A DNA stretch of 64,000 bases, from the NCBI RefSeq assembly GCF_001693275.1, contig NZ_CP016477.1, positions 1,798,001-1,862,000 on the forward strand, read 5' to 3'. A program made the translations under genes and the position numbers. Shown one piece after another: positions 8,205-18,454 of the stretch; the stretch's first letter is position 1, and each line of letters begins with the position of its first letter. This stretch comes from Picosynechococcus sp. PCC 7117 (GTDB lineage: Bacteria > Cyanobacteriota > Cyanobacteriia > Cyanobacteriales > MRBY01). The notes under the pieces were generated by a model, which did no database searches, was not told the origin of the DNA, and saw only the letters and a program-made list of their open reading frames with translations.

Positions 8205-9656
8205 ATGGAGATCCTCTGCACTCGTCCCGGATGTCACCATCCCCAAAATCATTTTAGTGATCTCGATGATCCAACCCACCTAAAAACAGCCCAGCAGAAA
8301 TATTGCACCAGTTGCGGGATGCATTTAATTTTGGGTGGCCGCTACCTTCCCCAAAAACTTCTCGGTCAGGGGGGCTTTGGGACGGCTTTTTTGGCGCGCG
8401 ATCGCTATACGCCGACCATGCGCCTGTGCGTGGTGAAACAGTTTCAGCCCATGGGGAATTTAGATGATCAGCAGTTGGCCATGGCCCAGGAATTGTTTGA
8501 GCGGGAGGCCCATGTTTTAGAACGAATCGGCAATCGCCACCCCCAAATTCCGGATTTGTTTGCCTTTTTCCCGTTGATCGTGCCCCAACCCCAGGGTCAG
8601 GGAACGGCCCAATATTTTTATCTCGTGCAAGAGTACATCGAGGGGAAAGATCTAGAACAGGAATTAGCGGCACGGGGCAAGTTACCAGAGACGGAAGTTA
8701 AAGAAATTTTTGTGTCGATGTTGAAGGTTTTGGCCTTTGTCCACGACCAGGGCACGATCCACCGGGATATTAAACCGTCGAATATTATGCGCCATGTGGA
8801 CGGAGAACTTTATCTGCTGGACTTCGGGGCAGTGAAGGAAGTCACGGCAGGGGCAGGGGCGGCCAGTGTGTCCCAACGTTCGACGGGGATTTATTCACCG
8901 GGCTATGCACCACCGGAACAGATGCGAGGAGCACAGGTTTATCCAGCGACGGATCTCTATGCGTTGGCAGTGACCTGTATTGTGTTGCTCACGGGGGAAA
9001 CGCCGGAAACATTGTTTGATGGGTATCAGAATAAATGGCAGTGGCGCAAATTTATCCAAAAAATTGAACCGCGCTTTGGGGCGCTTTTGGATTTGATGTT
9101 GGAACCCACCCCAGGCGATCGCCCAAAATCTGCCCAGGTCGCCCTCAAACTTTTAGACTTGCCTAACCAGCAACAAGGCTCCGCTCAACCTGCCACCGCC
9201 GCCACAAGGGTACAGCCCCCAGCCCCGGCAAAATCCCCTAAACAACAAAAACAGCCACCCCTTGCGCCACCTAAAAAAACGCCACCTCCTGCGAAAGCCT
9301 CGACTGGGAACCAGGCCGCCACTGGTTCTGTGGTGCCACTCCTGATTGGGGTAGGGTTTACGGGCTTTCAGGGAGTATTATTAATGCCCCTTGTGGGGAC
9401 TTTCCTGGCGGGCAATGTGGGCATGGGCGTTTGGGGGGCGGCCATGGGGTTAATTATTTTGGCGATCGCCCGACGCATCCTCGAACTGAAGGAAATGGTG
9501 ATCCTCGGTGCCATTACCCTGGGGGCGGCTTTTTTCCTGGTGCAAACTATGGAATTTACCACCCTGGCAATGATTGCTGTTTTAGTCGGCGCGGGCTTGG
9601 TGGCGGCGATCGCCTTGTTTACCCTGATTTACCGTTTGCTCCAAAAAATTCTTTAA
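8205..9656 (+). CDS. Membrane-anchored serine/threonine protein kinase with N-terminal zinc ribbon
   Basis: 483 residues. Zinc-ribbon-like Cys pairs at residues 5 and 10 (CTRPGC) and about 34 and 37 (CTSC). The Hanks-type kinase domain (about 45-310) has a complete glycine loop (GQGGFGTAF), the ATP lysine in VVKQF, the catalytic loop HRDIKPSN at about 186 and DFGA at about 206. A Pro/Lys-rich linker (about 330-385) leads to three or four hydrophobic helices (about 385-480). Zinc ribbon and kinase are therefore cytoplasmic and tethered through the C-terminus. It resembles the kinase-WD40 gene at 60.2 kb in its first half. Substrate unknown. Confidence 0.9.
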   Translation: MEILCTRPGCHHPQNHFSDLDDPTHLKTAQQKYCTSCGMHLILGGRYLPQKLLGQGGFGTAFLARDRYTPTMRLCVVKQFQPMGNLDDQQLAMAQELFEREAHVLERIGNRHPQIPDLFAFFPLIVPQPQGQGTAQYFYLVQEYIEGKDLEQELAARGKLPETEVKEIFVSMLKVLAFVHDQGTIHRDIKPSNIMRHVDGELYLLDFGAVKEVTAGAGAASVSQRSTGIYSPGYAPPEQMRGAQVYPATDLYALAVTCIVLLTGETPETLFDGYQNKWQWRKFIQKIEPRFGALLDLMLEPTPGDRPKSAQVALKLLDLPNQQQGSAQPATAATRVQPPAPAKSPKQQKQPPLAPPKKTPPPAKASTGNQAATGSVVPLLIGVGFTGFQGVLLMPLVGTFLAGNVGMGVWGAAMGLIILAIARRILELKEMVILGAITLGAAFFLVQTMEFTTLAMIAVLVGAGLVAAIALFTLIYRLLQKIL

Positions 9657-9679
9657 ACAGCCCAGCTTTACTTTACTTC

Positions 9680-9714
9680 TATGGACAATCTAAGACTGAG
9701 ATTGTTCACCCATA
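9680..9714. other. Interrupted inverted repeat between the kinase gene and acnB
   Basis: Stem ACAATCT (9685-9691) / AGATTGT (9699-9705) with a 7-nt loop, continued outward after a TCAC bulge by TATGG/CCATA (9680-9684, 9710-9714). No T run follows, so it may be a weak terminator or a leader structure rather than a classic terminator. Confidence 0.35.
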
Positions 9715-9743
9715 GCGCCATTACAGTGGGCATTACAATAGAG

Positions 9744-9761
9744 TATCTAAAACGTTAGATA
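9744..9761. promoter_or_regulatory. Palindrome in the acnB leader, possible operator
   Basis: TATCTA-AAACGT-TAGATA, perfect 6-bp arms with a spacer that is itself nearly symmetric. It lies just after a TACAAT (-10-like, 9734-9739) and 17 bases before the acnB ATG, a suitable position for a repressor. No regulator can be named. Confidence 0.35.
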
Positions 9762-9777
9762 ACCGATAGATCTCCCT

Positions 9778-12384
9778 ATGCTAGAAGCCTACCGCAAACA
9801 CGCCGCCGAACGCGCCCAATTGGGAATTCCCCCTTTACCGCTAACCGCAGAACAAACCTCTGAACTCTGCGATCGCCTCAAAAATCCCCCCGAAGCAGAA
9901 CAAGCAGAACTGCTGAGTTTATTGCGCGATCGCGTGCCTCCTGGTGTTGATGAAGCCGCCTATGTGAAAGCCGGATTCCTCACAGGCATTGCCAAAAAAG
10001 AAATTACCTGTCCCCTGATCAGTCCCCAAGGCGCGGTCGAACTCCTCGGCACAATGGTCGGTGGCTATAACGTCCAATCCCTCGTCGAACTCCTCAAATC
10101 CCCCGACAGCAATATTGCCAGTGCCGCCGCCACTGCCCTGAGTAAAACCCTGTTGGTTTTCGATGCCTTTAACGATGTCCTCGAACTCGCCGATACCAAC
10201 TCCTACGCCAAACAAGTGATTGATGCCTGGGCAGAAGCCGCTTGGTTTATCGGTAAGCCCAAAGTTCCTGAGGCGATCGCCGTTACTGTCTTTAAGGTTC
10301 CCGGTGAAACCAACACCGATGACCTTTCCCCCGCGCCCCACGCCACCACTCGCCCCGACATTCCCCTCCATGCCCTCGCAATGTTGGAATCAAAAATGCC
10401 AGAGGGGTTAGAAACCATCGCTGAACTAAAGCAAAAAGGTCATCCCGTTGCCTATGTCGGTGATGTGGTCGGTACCGGTTCCTCTCGGAAATCAGCGATC
10501 AACTCTGTACTATGGCACCTCGGCCACGACATTCCCTTTGTCCCCAACAAAAAAGCAGGGGGTTATATTCTCGGTGGTAAGATTGCCCCAATTTTCTTCA
10601 ATACCGCTGAAGACTCCGGTGCACTGCCCATTGAGTGTGATGTCAGCAGACTCAAAACTGGCGATGTGATCACCATTCATCCCTACGCAGGCAAAATTAC
10701 CAACGAAGCGGGTGAAACAATCTCGACTTTTGAACTGAAGCCTGAAACGATCCTCGACGAAGTGCGGGCTGGTGGTCGAATTCCCTTGCTGATTGGTCGG
10801 GCACTCACCGACAAAACCCGTGAAGCCCTCGGACTCGAACCGACGACGGTGTTTGTGCGTCCCTCCCTGCCAGAAGATACCCACAAAGGGTTTACCTTGG
10901 CACAAAAAATGGTGGGTAAAGCGTGCGGTTTAGAAGGGGTTCGTCCTGGGACATCCTGTGAGCCGACCATGACCACCGTGGGTTCCCAAGACACCACTGG
11001 CCCGATGACTCGCGATGAGCTAAAAGAGCTGGCTTGTCTCGGTTTCAATGCGGACTTGACCCTACAAACTTTCTGTCACACTGCCGCCTATCCGAAGCCA
11101 GTTGATGTCGTTACCCACAAACAACTGCCCGACTTCTTCGCGACCCGTGGTGGTGTTGCCCTCAAGCCCGGTGATGGCATTATCCACTCTTGGTTAAACC
11201 GGATGTTATTGCCCGATACCGTGGGAACTGGTGGTGACTCCCATACCCGTTTCCCCTTGGGGATTTCTTTCCCGGCGGGTTCTGGTTTGGTGGCCTTTGC
11301 AGCGGCCCTCGGTGTAATGCCCCTTGATATGCCGGAATCTGTCCTCGTGAAATTTACAGGCGAACTGCAACCCGGTGTAACCCTGCGCGATATCGTCAAC
11401 GCGATTCCTTGGGTGGCGATGCAACAGGGTAAATTGACCGTCGGCAAGGAGAACAAGGTTAACGTCTTTAACGGTCGGATCATGGAAATGGAAGGTCTGC
11501 CGGATCTCAAGGTGGAGCAAGCCTTTGAATTGACCGATGCCACTGCTGAGCGTTCCTGTTCTGGTTCCACCATCAAACTCAGCGAAGAAACCGTTGCTGA
11601 ATATCTGCGTTCTAACGTGGTTCTCATGAAGAACATGATCGCCCGTGGTTATTCTGATGCGCGGACTCTGCTGCGCCGCATTGCGAAGATGGAGGAATGG
11701 CTGGCGAATCCTTCTCTCATGTCAGCGGATCCTGATGCGGAATATGCGGATGTGATTGAGGTGAACCTGAATGAGATTAAGGAACCCATCGTTGCGGCTC
11801 CCAATGACCCTGACAACGTCAAACTGATGTCTGAATGTGCCGGGGACAAAGTTGATGAGGTGTTCATCGGTTCCTGCATGACGAATATTGGTCACTACCG
11901 CGCGGCGGCGAAAATTCTTGAAGGGGCGGGTGTTGTCAAAGGTCGTCTTTGGATTTGTCCGCCCACGCGCATGGATGAAAAGCAACTCCGGGATGAAGGG
12001 GTTTACGGTGTCTTTGCGGCGGCAGGGGCACGGACAGAAATGCCTGGTTGTTCCCTCTGTATGGGGAACCAAGCTCGCGTGGAGGATAATGCAACAGTTT
12101 TCTCTACTTCGACCCGTAACTTCAATAACCGGATGGGCAAGGGGGCACAAGTTTACCTTGGTTCTGCGGAGTTGGCAGCGGTTTGTGCGCTCCTCGGTAA
12201 GATTCCCACTGTGGAAGAATATCAGGCGATCGTCTCTGAGAAGATTGATCCATTCAAGGGTGATCTGTATCGTTACCTCAACTTCAATGAGATTGATGGC
12301 TTTGAGGATGAGGGTCGCGTAATTGCCCTCGAAGATATGCCGAAGATTGAGGATCTTCTCGGTATGCCTGTGGGCGCGAAATAG
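9778..12384 (+). CDS. acnB: Bifunctional aconitate hydratase 2 / 2-methylisocitrate dehydratase
   Basis: Interconverts citrate and isocitrate in the cyanobacterial TCA pathway and supplies 2-oxoglutarate, the signal sensed by NtcA. 868 residues, the normal AcnB length and domain order: HEAT-like N-terminal domain (about 1-160), swivel domain 4 (segment [17 protein letters not shown]) ahead of domains 1-3. The [4Fe-4S] ligands are seen as C700 (GSCMTN) and C758/C761 (GCSLCMGN). All are intact, so an active enzyme is expected. It is followed by a strong terminator. No exact HIP1 site occurs after 10280 in this gene, although its codon use looks like that of its neighbours. Confidence 0.98.
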   Translation: MLEAYRKHAAERAQLGIPPLPLTAEQTSELCDRLKNPPEAEQAELLSLLRDRVPPGVDEAAYVKAGFLTGIAKKEITCPLISPQGAVELLGTMVGGYNVQSLVELLKSPDSNIASAAATALSKTLLVFDAFNDVLELADTNSYAKQVIDAWAEAAWFIGKPKVPEAIAVTVFKVPGETNTDDLSPAPHATTRPDIPLHALAMLESKMPEGLETIAELKQKGHPVAYVGDVVGTGSSRKSAINSVLWHLGHDIPFVPNKKAGGYILGGKIAPIFFNTAEDSGALPIECDVSRLKTGDVITIHPYAGKITNEAGETISTFELKPETILDEVRAGGRIPLLIGRALTDKTREALGLEPTTVFVRPSLPEDTHKGFTLAQKMVGKACGLEGVRPGTSCEPTMTTVGSQDTTGPMTRDELKELACLGFNADLTLQTFCHTAAYPKPVDVVTHKQLPDFFATRGGVALKPGDGIIHSWLNRMLLPDTVGTGGDSHTRFPLGISFPAGSGLVAFAAALGVMPLDMPESVLVKFTGELQPGVTLRDIVNAIPWVAMQQGKLTVGKENKVNVFNGRIMEMEGLPDLKVEQAFELTDATAERSCSGSTIKLSEETVAEYLRSNVVLMKNMIARGYSDARTLLRRIAKMEEWLANPSLMSADPDAEYADVIEVNLNEIKEPIVAAPNDPDNVKLMSECAGDKVDEVFIGSCMTNIGHYRAAAKILEGAGVVKGRLWICPPTRMDEKQLRDEGVYGVFAAAGARTEMPGCSLCMGNQARVEDNATVFSTSTRNFNNRMGKGAQVYLGSAELAAVCALLGKIPTVEEYQAIVSEKIDPFKGDLYRYLNFNEIDGFEDEGRVIALEDMPKIEDLLGMPVGAK

Positions 12385-12407
12385 ACGAATCTAAAATTTT
12401 ATAATTG

Positions 12408-12437
12408 AGGTGAGTCAAAAATGGCTCACCTTTCTGT
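12408..12437 (+). terminator. Rho-independent terminator of acnB
   Basis: Stem AGGTGAGTC (12408-12416) / GGCTCACCT (12423-12431) with an AAAAAT loop, followed by TTTCTGTT. It marks the left edge of the accessory island. Confidence 0.8.
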
Positions 12438-12557
12438 TCTAGAAAGAAAAAGAGCGAGCCAACAAAAGATATTTATTGTCGTGCAATCGAAGAGAATATT
12501 TTTCAGAATTTTATGATCAAGAAAATAGATAAGTTTACTATTTTCAATTAATTAAAG

Positions 12558-12880
12558 TTAGTATAATTCAATATTTTCAATTAAAATTAAAGCTTGATCT
12601 TTCAATCTTTTCCAATTCAAAATCATGTCATTAGCTAAGTTTTTAGAGTTGCGCTGAAATCCAATTAGAGATTCTATTTGTTCACTATTATATTCACAAG
12701 AAGTTAAAGGTTGTGAATTGAGATTGTAAAAAACCTTTTGCAACGTGTGCCAAGCTGATTTGATTCTGATTTTTTCTTTCACTAAATCACCAATATGTAG
12801 GATTATAAATATTTCATAGTGATCTTGGTTTTCTGATTTGCACATGGTTTCCCATTCATTCACAGTAATACGAATAACAT
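12558..12880 (-). pseudogene. 3' fragment of the DUF3883/sacsin-like ATPase gene, cut off by IS1
   Basis: This is not an independent gene. Read on the minus strand from 12880 it continues the frame of the large gene that stops at 13664: after removal of the IS element and one target copy, ...EVKTINPKYS runs on as DVIRITVNEWETM. In DUF3883 domains the EVK strand is usually followed by a segment with an N-E-W/F-like motif, so the join restores the domain. The GTG at 12861-12863 that could start a 101-residue protein is an internal valine codon. The fragment ends at a stop at 12558. As AT-rich as the main part. It is probably not translated in its present context. Confidence 0.85.
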
Positions 12881-12888
12881 CACTATAT
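12881..12888. repeat. Target-site duplication, left copy (CACTATAT)
   Basis: Exact 8-bp direct repeat with 13669-13676, directly flanking the inverted ends of the IS1-family element. IS1 elements typically duplicate 8-9 bp. Confidence 0.9.
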
Positions 12889-12951
12889 GGTGGTACTAAA
12901 AGGGTAATGACGGTTTTGTTAAGGTAGAACGGAAGTCATTGACTCCGACCC

Positions 12952-13251
12952 ATGCCTCAATGTCCCAGCTGTCAATCCCAACATACAGTCAAAAATGGGC
13001 ACATCCACAACGGTAAACAGCGCTTTCTCTGCAAGCAATGCGGTCGTCAATTCGTGGAACATCCCACCAATAAACTCATTGATGCTGAAACCCGCGCTCT
13101 GATTGACCGTCTGCTTTTCGAACGTATTTCGATGGCCGGCATCGCCAGAGCTGTTCAAGTTTCTGAACAATGGCTGCAAAATTACGTCAATATGAAAGCA
13201 GCACAAGTACCAAGAAGGGCCAAGGTTGTCCCCAAAAAAAGGGGTCTTTAA
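12952..13251 (+). CDS. insA: IS1-family InsA (DNA-binding, frame A of the transposase)
   Basis: 99 residues. A zinc finger of the IS1 type is seen (CPSCQSQHTVKNG, then CKQCGRQF), followed by a helix-turn-helix region (ISMAGIARAVQVSEQWLQNY). In IS1, InsA alone binds the ends and represses, while the InsAB' fusion is the transposase. The frame ends at TAA 13249-13251, just after an A7 run at 13234-13240 where ribosomes are expected to slip by -1 into insB. Confidence 0.93.
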   Translation: MPQCPSCQSQHTVKNGHIHNGKQRFLCKQCGRQFVEHPTNKLIDAETRALIDRLLFERISMAGIARAVQVSEQWLQNYVNMKAAQVPRRAKVVPKKRGL

Positions 13252-13661
13252 AGGTGCAGTGTGACGAACTCTGGTCTTTTGTTGACCACAAAGGCAATAA
13301 ACAGTGGGTCTGGCTGGCCCTTGACGTTCAAACCCGGGAAATTATTGGTCTGCACGTTGGTTGCCGTGGTCGAGAGAGTGCAAAAGCACTGTGGGCGTCA
13401 TTGCCTGGGGTATATCGGCAATGTGGAGTCTTCTACACGGATGAGTGGGAAGCCTACCGTGGCGTATTCCCTTCAAAGCGTCATCGGGTGGTTAGCAAAC
13501 AGAGTGGTAAAACCAGTTATATTGAGCGCTTTAATTGTACTGTGAGGCAAAGGATGTCACGGTTTGTGAGACGCAGTCTAGCCTTCTCCAAGTGTGTATT
13601 TAATCACATTGGACTATTGTGGAATTTCATCCATCACTACAATTCCTCATTACCCCTTTAG
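13170..13661 (+). CDS. insB: IS1-family InsB (catalytic DDE frame of the transposase)
   Basis: Catalytic part of the IS1 transposase, normally made as a -1 frameshift fusion with InsA at the A7 run 13234-13240; fused length about 236 residues, close to the 232 of IS1. The acidic triad is visible in CDELWSF (D), FYTDEWEAY (D) and SYIERFNCTVRQRMSRFVRR (E, with the basic helix of this family). Only the codons from about 13239 onward are likely used; the stretch from 13170 overlaps insA. The stop codon TAG lies within the right inverted repeat. Intact and possibly active. Confidence 0.92.
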   Translation: MAAKLRQYESSTSTKKGQGCPQKKGSLKVQCDELWSFVDHKGNKQWVWLALDVQTREIIGLHVGCRGRESAKALWASLPGVYRQCGVFYTDEWEAYRGVFPSKRHRVVSKQSGKTSYIERFNCTVRQRMSRFVRRSLAFSKCVFNHIGLLWNFIHHYNSSLPL

Positions 13662-13663
13662 TA

Positions 13664-16600
13664 CTACCCACTATATTTTGGATTAATAGTTTTTACCTCA
13701 ACGTACAATTGATCATTACTTTTTTTGCATAAAAAATCGTAACCCATCACATCTGGTTGTTTTGCTACATCATAACCCAAGTCTTCATAAAATGATTTTG
13801 CTTGATTTTCTCCAAAGTTTCCCCAACATTCTGGATCCTTGCCTGTTCCATCTGGATTGCTGATCACACTAGTTCTAGCCAATGTACGATCAGGTTGCTG
13901 TTGACCAATGTCGTTAATTGCCTGAGTATCATCAAATATTAGATTATCAAAAATTGCTTTTAAGTCTTTAAAACCACTTTCTCTAAAATATTGGATAGAT
14001 TCTTCAATGGGATCATCGAGAAAATCCAGTAATCTTTCACTGCTAATTTTCCTATTACTTAATTCTAATTCTCGAATTAAATATTCACCGATTCTTGCAT
14101 TTTTTCTGTTATTCCATTTTTCCACATAATCAATGTTGTGATTTTCATTATAGTAGTTATAAATAGGTTCATTGTAATTGATTTTCTCAATGCAACAATA
14201 TAATTTTTCAGAATTATAAATTGTCAAATCATCTAAGCATTTTAATATTTTCTTACTTTGATTTCTAATGACTTCTATATCAGTGGTATTAACTAGATAC
14301 ATACTAATTAAATCAACTCTTTGTTTGATTAAATTGTGTAAAACATTACAAGTTTTATTGTTTTTGGATACGGGCCTGATATCTTGTTTTGTGATTTTTT
14401 TGACACCCACAGAATCATAAAAAGACTGGCAATTTTCGGAATATTTAACAAGCTTTGAATTTCTTTTAAACGGCAAGCTTAGATTTGAATCCAAATAATA
14501 CATTTCAGAAATAGGATGCAACTGATCGTCACAAGCTAGTATTTTTCCTGTCTTTCTATATTCAAGTAGAAGATTTTTATCTTGAATATTTACACCTTTA
14601 TTAATGATTTCAGATATTGATTTATAAATTTTTAATGTATGGTGATTTTCACCACTAGATAAAAGCTTCAAATATGCATTAATATCTAATGTTCTTTTAA
14701 TACCCAAAAAATCTTCAACTTTCGCTGGTAGATTAATAGCGGAAATTAACAAATCTAAGCCATTTAACTCATTTGCTAGAGATGCAGAATAGACTTTTCC
14801 TGGCTCATAACATTGTTGATCTAAACAAGGTATTGATCGAAGATATTGCGTGACAATGAATTTAAAAAGAGAAATGACCGTTCTCGGTGTATCTTGATTT
14901 ATCCGTATTTTTGAGTTGTCTTCTAACCTTAATCTTCCCCAATGTTCAGCTAAGTACGTCCATAACTTAATAGAAAATTGATAATTTCTATTACAATTTA
15001 AGATTTTTTTGATAGCAAATGAATCGAAATCTGAAATTTGAGAATTGCTGAGATCACCAACACCAATAAATTGACGATATGCTTTAAACAATTCATCTTC
15101 AGCACTAATCAAATTTTTTGTAATCGGAATAATTTTAAGCTCTTCGGCTACCCCTATCTTTAAAAAAAAATTTTTCCATAAAACTTTATCATTATTATGA
15201 CTTATGTATTTGTTACTAACTATTTCATTGCAATCAATTGTCGCAAACAGATCTTCTAAATTTTGGATTGGTTGATAATCATTAGATAAATAACATCTAT
15301 CTGCAGGTGCCAATTGATTATTTTTCAATAAAACTGGTAGTTTTTTTAAATTGTTAAAGTCATCTTCAGATAATTCTTTATAATAATATAATATCTCAGT
15401 CGTTATAAAAACGGCATTTTCTGCTGTAACTAAAGTAGAATCTTTTGTCAGTAAACTAATTTTATGCTTGAGTAATTCAATACCATATTTTTCTTGAACA
15501 CCGATACTAATAAAAAACTGCCTCCAGCTTTCTCGTGATTGTCCCTCATCACAATAATCGACACTAATCAAATTTTTCAATTTGATTTCATTGAGCAATT
15601 TTAAATTCTGAGAAGAATTCGTATAAAAATCAGTAAAATTGCAATTATGGGCTTCTTGTAAACCATCATTTGTCCTCAGTAATAAGTGGCTCAACTCTCG
15701 TTTTAATTCATTTGGAATTTCTTTTCCTTTAAGTACTTTATAAATAAACTGTGTGATCTTAATGGTATTATTTTCATTGATTTTATGATTTTTAATCATC
15801 GGAATAATAATTCTTTTGATGATTTCTATTCCATCCGGCTTAATAGTATGGATTTTCAAGAAAAATTTTCGCCATTCATCAATATCACTATGACTTTTAC
15901 AATAATCAGATATGATAAACTTAAAGCTATTTTGGGATAAGTCGTCAGTTATAGACTCCAACAAATAATCTGGTCGATAGTAATCTGACAGATAGCAACT
16001 GGAAGCTTCACTGGAAAAATATTTGTCATTGGTTTTATAGAGCAATTGAATGTTTTTTAAGAATTGGTATTCTTGCACTGTCAATTGATCGCGATATTTA
16101 AAAATAAAACGAATATAATTAATATAATTTTTGATTTTATCATTAAAGGGTTTATATTGATTTTTTTTCAATCTATTTTTAATTAATGAAATTGGCTCAA
16201 ATTCTGTGACTCCTAACTCCCTTAGACAATCATCAACAGCTTTGTTTGTGTTGCAAATTGTTTGAAGATCAGGATGAATAAAATTGAAGTTATCAAAAGT
16301 CAGTAATTGTCTGTCATCGGAAGAGGGTCGAAAATAAATAGAAGATTTTTCTGGTGAAATATAGCTTCGATTTTCAAGCCATATAATTGCAATAGAATTT
16401 CTTTTGATTTGTTTGGTGTATCTTTTCTTGTTGATAACCTCAAGAAGTGTAATATATTCATTAAAATTCAATCCAGACTTTAAGAAATCACACAAGCTAC
16501 TGAAATCAAAAGTTTCTACACCTAAAGATTTGAGCTTTTGAGAACATAGTAAATCATGACTAACAAAATATTTGTCTATCCCTAAAGCTGATTTAATTCT

Positions 16601-18184
16601 TGCTGAATCAATTGTTTTTATAATTCCTGTTTCATCAAGAATGGCTTCACTAACCTTTAATAAATTGCCAATTTCATCAGAAGGAATAAAAGCAATATCG
16701 TGTAATCCTTTTTCGAAGCCTTTATTAAAGCAAGCAGCCGTAGTTTCATTGATAGATATTTTTTCAGGAATAAGCTTTACAATGTGATTTCGATATTCGG
16801 GATACTCAGTGCATATCCATGCTATAAAATCAAAAAAGAGATAGCCTATTTGTTGAAAAATAAAGCCATTCCACTCATTGTCTCTATGCAAATCTTGACG
16901 ATTAGCAGTAGTCAAAAAATCAGCATTAACTAAAACTGGGAATTGATAATCTTTGACATTTGTTGGTAAATAAGTAAATAAAACTGATTCATTAGAAGTC
17001 AAAGAAACTAAATTGTTGCTCTCTAGTTTTACAGCAAAACTTAATTTGGTCTTAGTCGCTTCTTTGAGTTTTTTGGGAACTTTTTGATCGTTTTGAATTT
17101 TGTCTTTAACTGTTTGGTCGACATCAAAATCAAAATCTTTTGAAAGCCAATTATTTTTGAGTTTGCTATTATATAATATTTGACTGAAATCATTATTTCT
17201 TTTCAGTTGAAGACTAAGTTTTAAATCTTGACTTAACCCAGACACATTTATTAATTGAACATGACGTAAAAATAACATAAATCTTGGTTCAGTAAACAGT
17301 TGTTTCAATTTTCTTTTATACTCATTGATTTTATCTACACCAACATGAAGTGCAATAGCTACAGAGTATTCACTGAAATCTGGACATTGCTCGATTTCAA
17401 TTGGTAGGTGATTTTTTTCTGTCCATATTGGTTTTATTTCCCAGGGTGTTTCTTCCGAATTCTCATAATGACTTCTGTCGTATCGAAACTGATATCCACC
17501 GGAAAATATATAAACACAATCAGCGTCTGCAAAAACTGATTTAAAGCCTATGCCTTTATAACCTGTTTTGGACGAATCTGTTTCTTTTGTACTATCGCCA
17601 ATACTTGAAATTGCCTCAACTTCTCTATCATTAAAAGGTTTGCCATTATGCAAAATCAAAAAATATTCTTGCAATAATATAAAATGAACTTTAACCCTTC
17701 CTGATTGAGATGGAAAATCATCTGCATTTTGCAATATTTCAAAAATAAATCTTTCAGATTCTGTATATAAATCTCCTGCGATCTTCTTTAATGCTCTTGA
17801 TAAATTTACTGCATCTCTCGTTGTACTTCCTGTCTCTTGAAATAGCCTATTAATTATCTGCTCATATTGATTAGTTATTTTTTTGATTTTAATCAAATCT
17901 TTATTGGCATCACCTTGAATTAAATATTTATTACTTCTTTTTTTGCACTCTTCTGCAGATGCCAAACAGAAATAAAACTGATAATAAGCTCCATTTTCTA
18001 AATTACTGTTCTTGACATATACATCATTGACAATTTCTGATTGACCAGGATATTTGATATGCCTATCGTCACAAGTTCGTATTTCATTGAAAAATCCAAA
18101 GGATTTATCTTTGATAGCCTTATATTTCCCAATTAAAATTGGTTGTGAAATTTCCCATGTGTCAAGCAACTCTTGGATTTTCAT
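13664..18184 (-). pseudogene. Sacsin/HSP90-type ATPase with C-terminal DUF3883 (NOV) domain, interrupted by IS1
   Basis: 1506 residues remain before a stop inside the IS end. A GHKL ATPase domain lies near the N-terminus: E149-x-LQNADD (N box, 151-156), HNGKPF (179-184) and GYKGIGFKSVF (208-218). The long middle shows repeated segments about 170-200 residues apart, each with a motif like W(R/K)xFFxxIGV followed by a YLS(N/D)DYxP-like strand. At the C-terminus (from about 1458) is a PD-(D/E)XK-like DUF3883 fold: GYD (D1483) and EVK (E1496, K1498). Removing the IS and one target copy gives an uninterrupted frame of 1612 residues. AT-rich, without HIP1, so probably acquired by transfer. Bacterial homologues often lie near restriction-modification and phage-defence genes; a defence role here is inference. 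Because the EVK motif survives, the truncated protein could retain some activity. Confidence 0.88.
13669..13676. repeat. Target-site duplication, right copy (CACTATAT)
   Basis: Exact partner of 12881-12888. The bases flanking the two copies differ (T versus C before, G versus T after), so the duplication is exactly 8 bp. Confidence 0.9.
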
Positions 18185-18454
18185 GTTTTATATATTTTTT
18201 AGAAGAGGTTAAATTTTGAATTAAAAATAAGTAAACTTGTACTTTCGAAGTACCAAAACTTTTGTCTCTAAATTAGCACAAGTTTCAACTATTTTTTCAA
18301 TATTACCTTAAATCAAGAAATTCATGGATGAATAGCTATTCTGAAATGAAGAGATTTACTGTGTATTCATAATAGCTTGTACACCTCTTGGTAAGATTTC
18401 GACAGTAGAAAAATATTAGGCGATCGCCACTACTTTTTCATCTTTTTACTAAGA

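Larger units (their letters stand above)
12889..13668 (+). mobile_element. IS1-family insertion sequence, 780 bp, apparently complete
   Basis: The ends are inverted repeats of 22 bp with 20 matches (12889-12910 and 13647-13668), beginning GGT and ending GTAATGA, as in IS1 elements. They are flanked by exact 8-bp target copies (CACTATAT). Inside are overlapping insA and insB frames joined by an A7 slippery run. All catalytic residues are present and no frame is broken, so the element may be active and the insertion looks recent. It sits inside the 3' part of a DUF3883 ATPase gene on the other strand. Confidence 0.95.

Noticed and set aside
12558-12863. Separate 101-residue gene
   Set aside because: Its GTG start is an internal valine codon of the DUF3883 gene once the IS element is removed; there is no ribosome-binding site.
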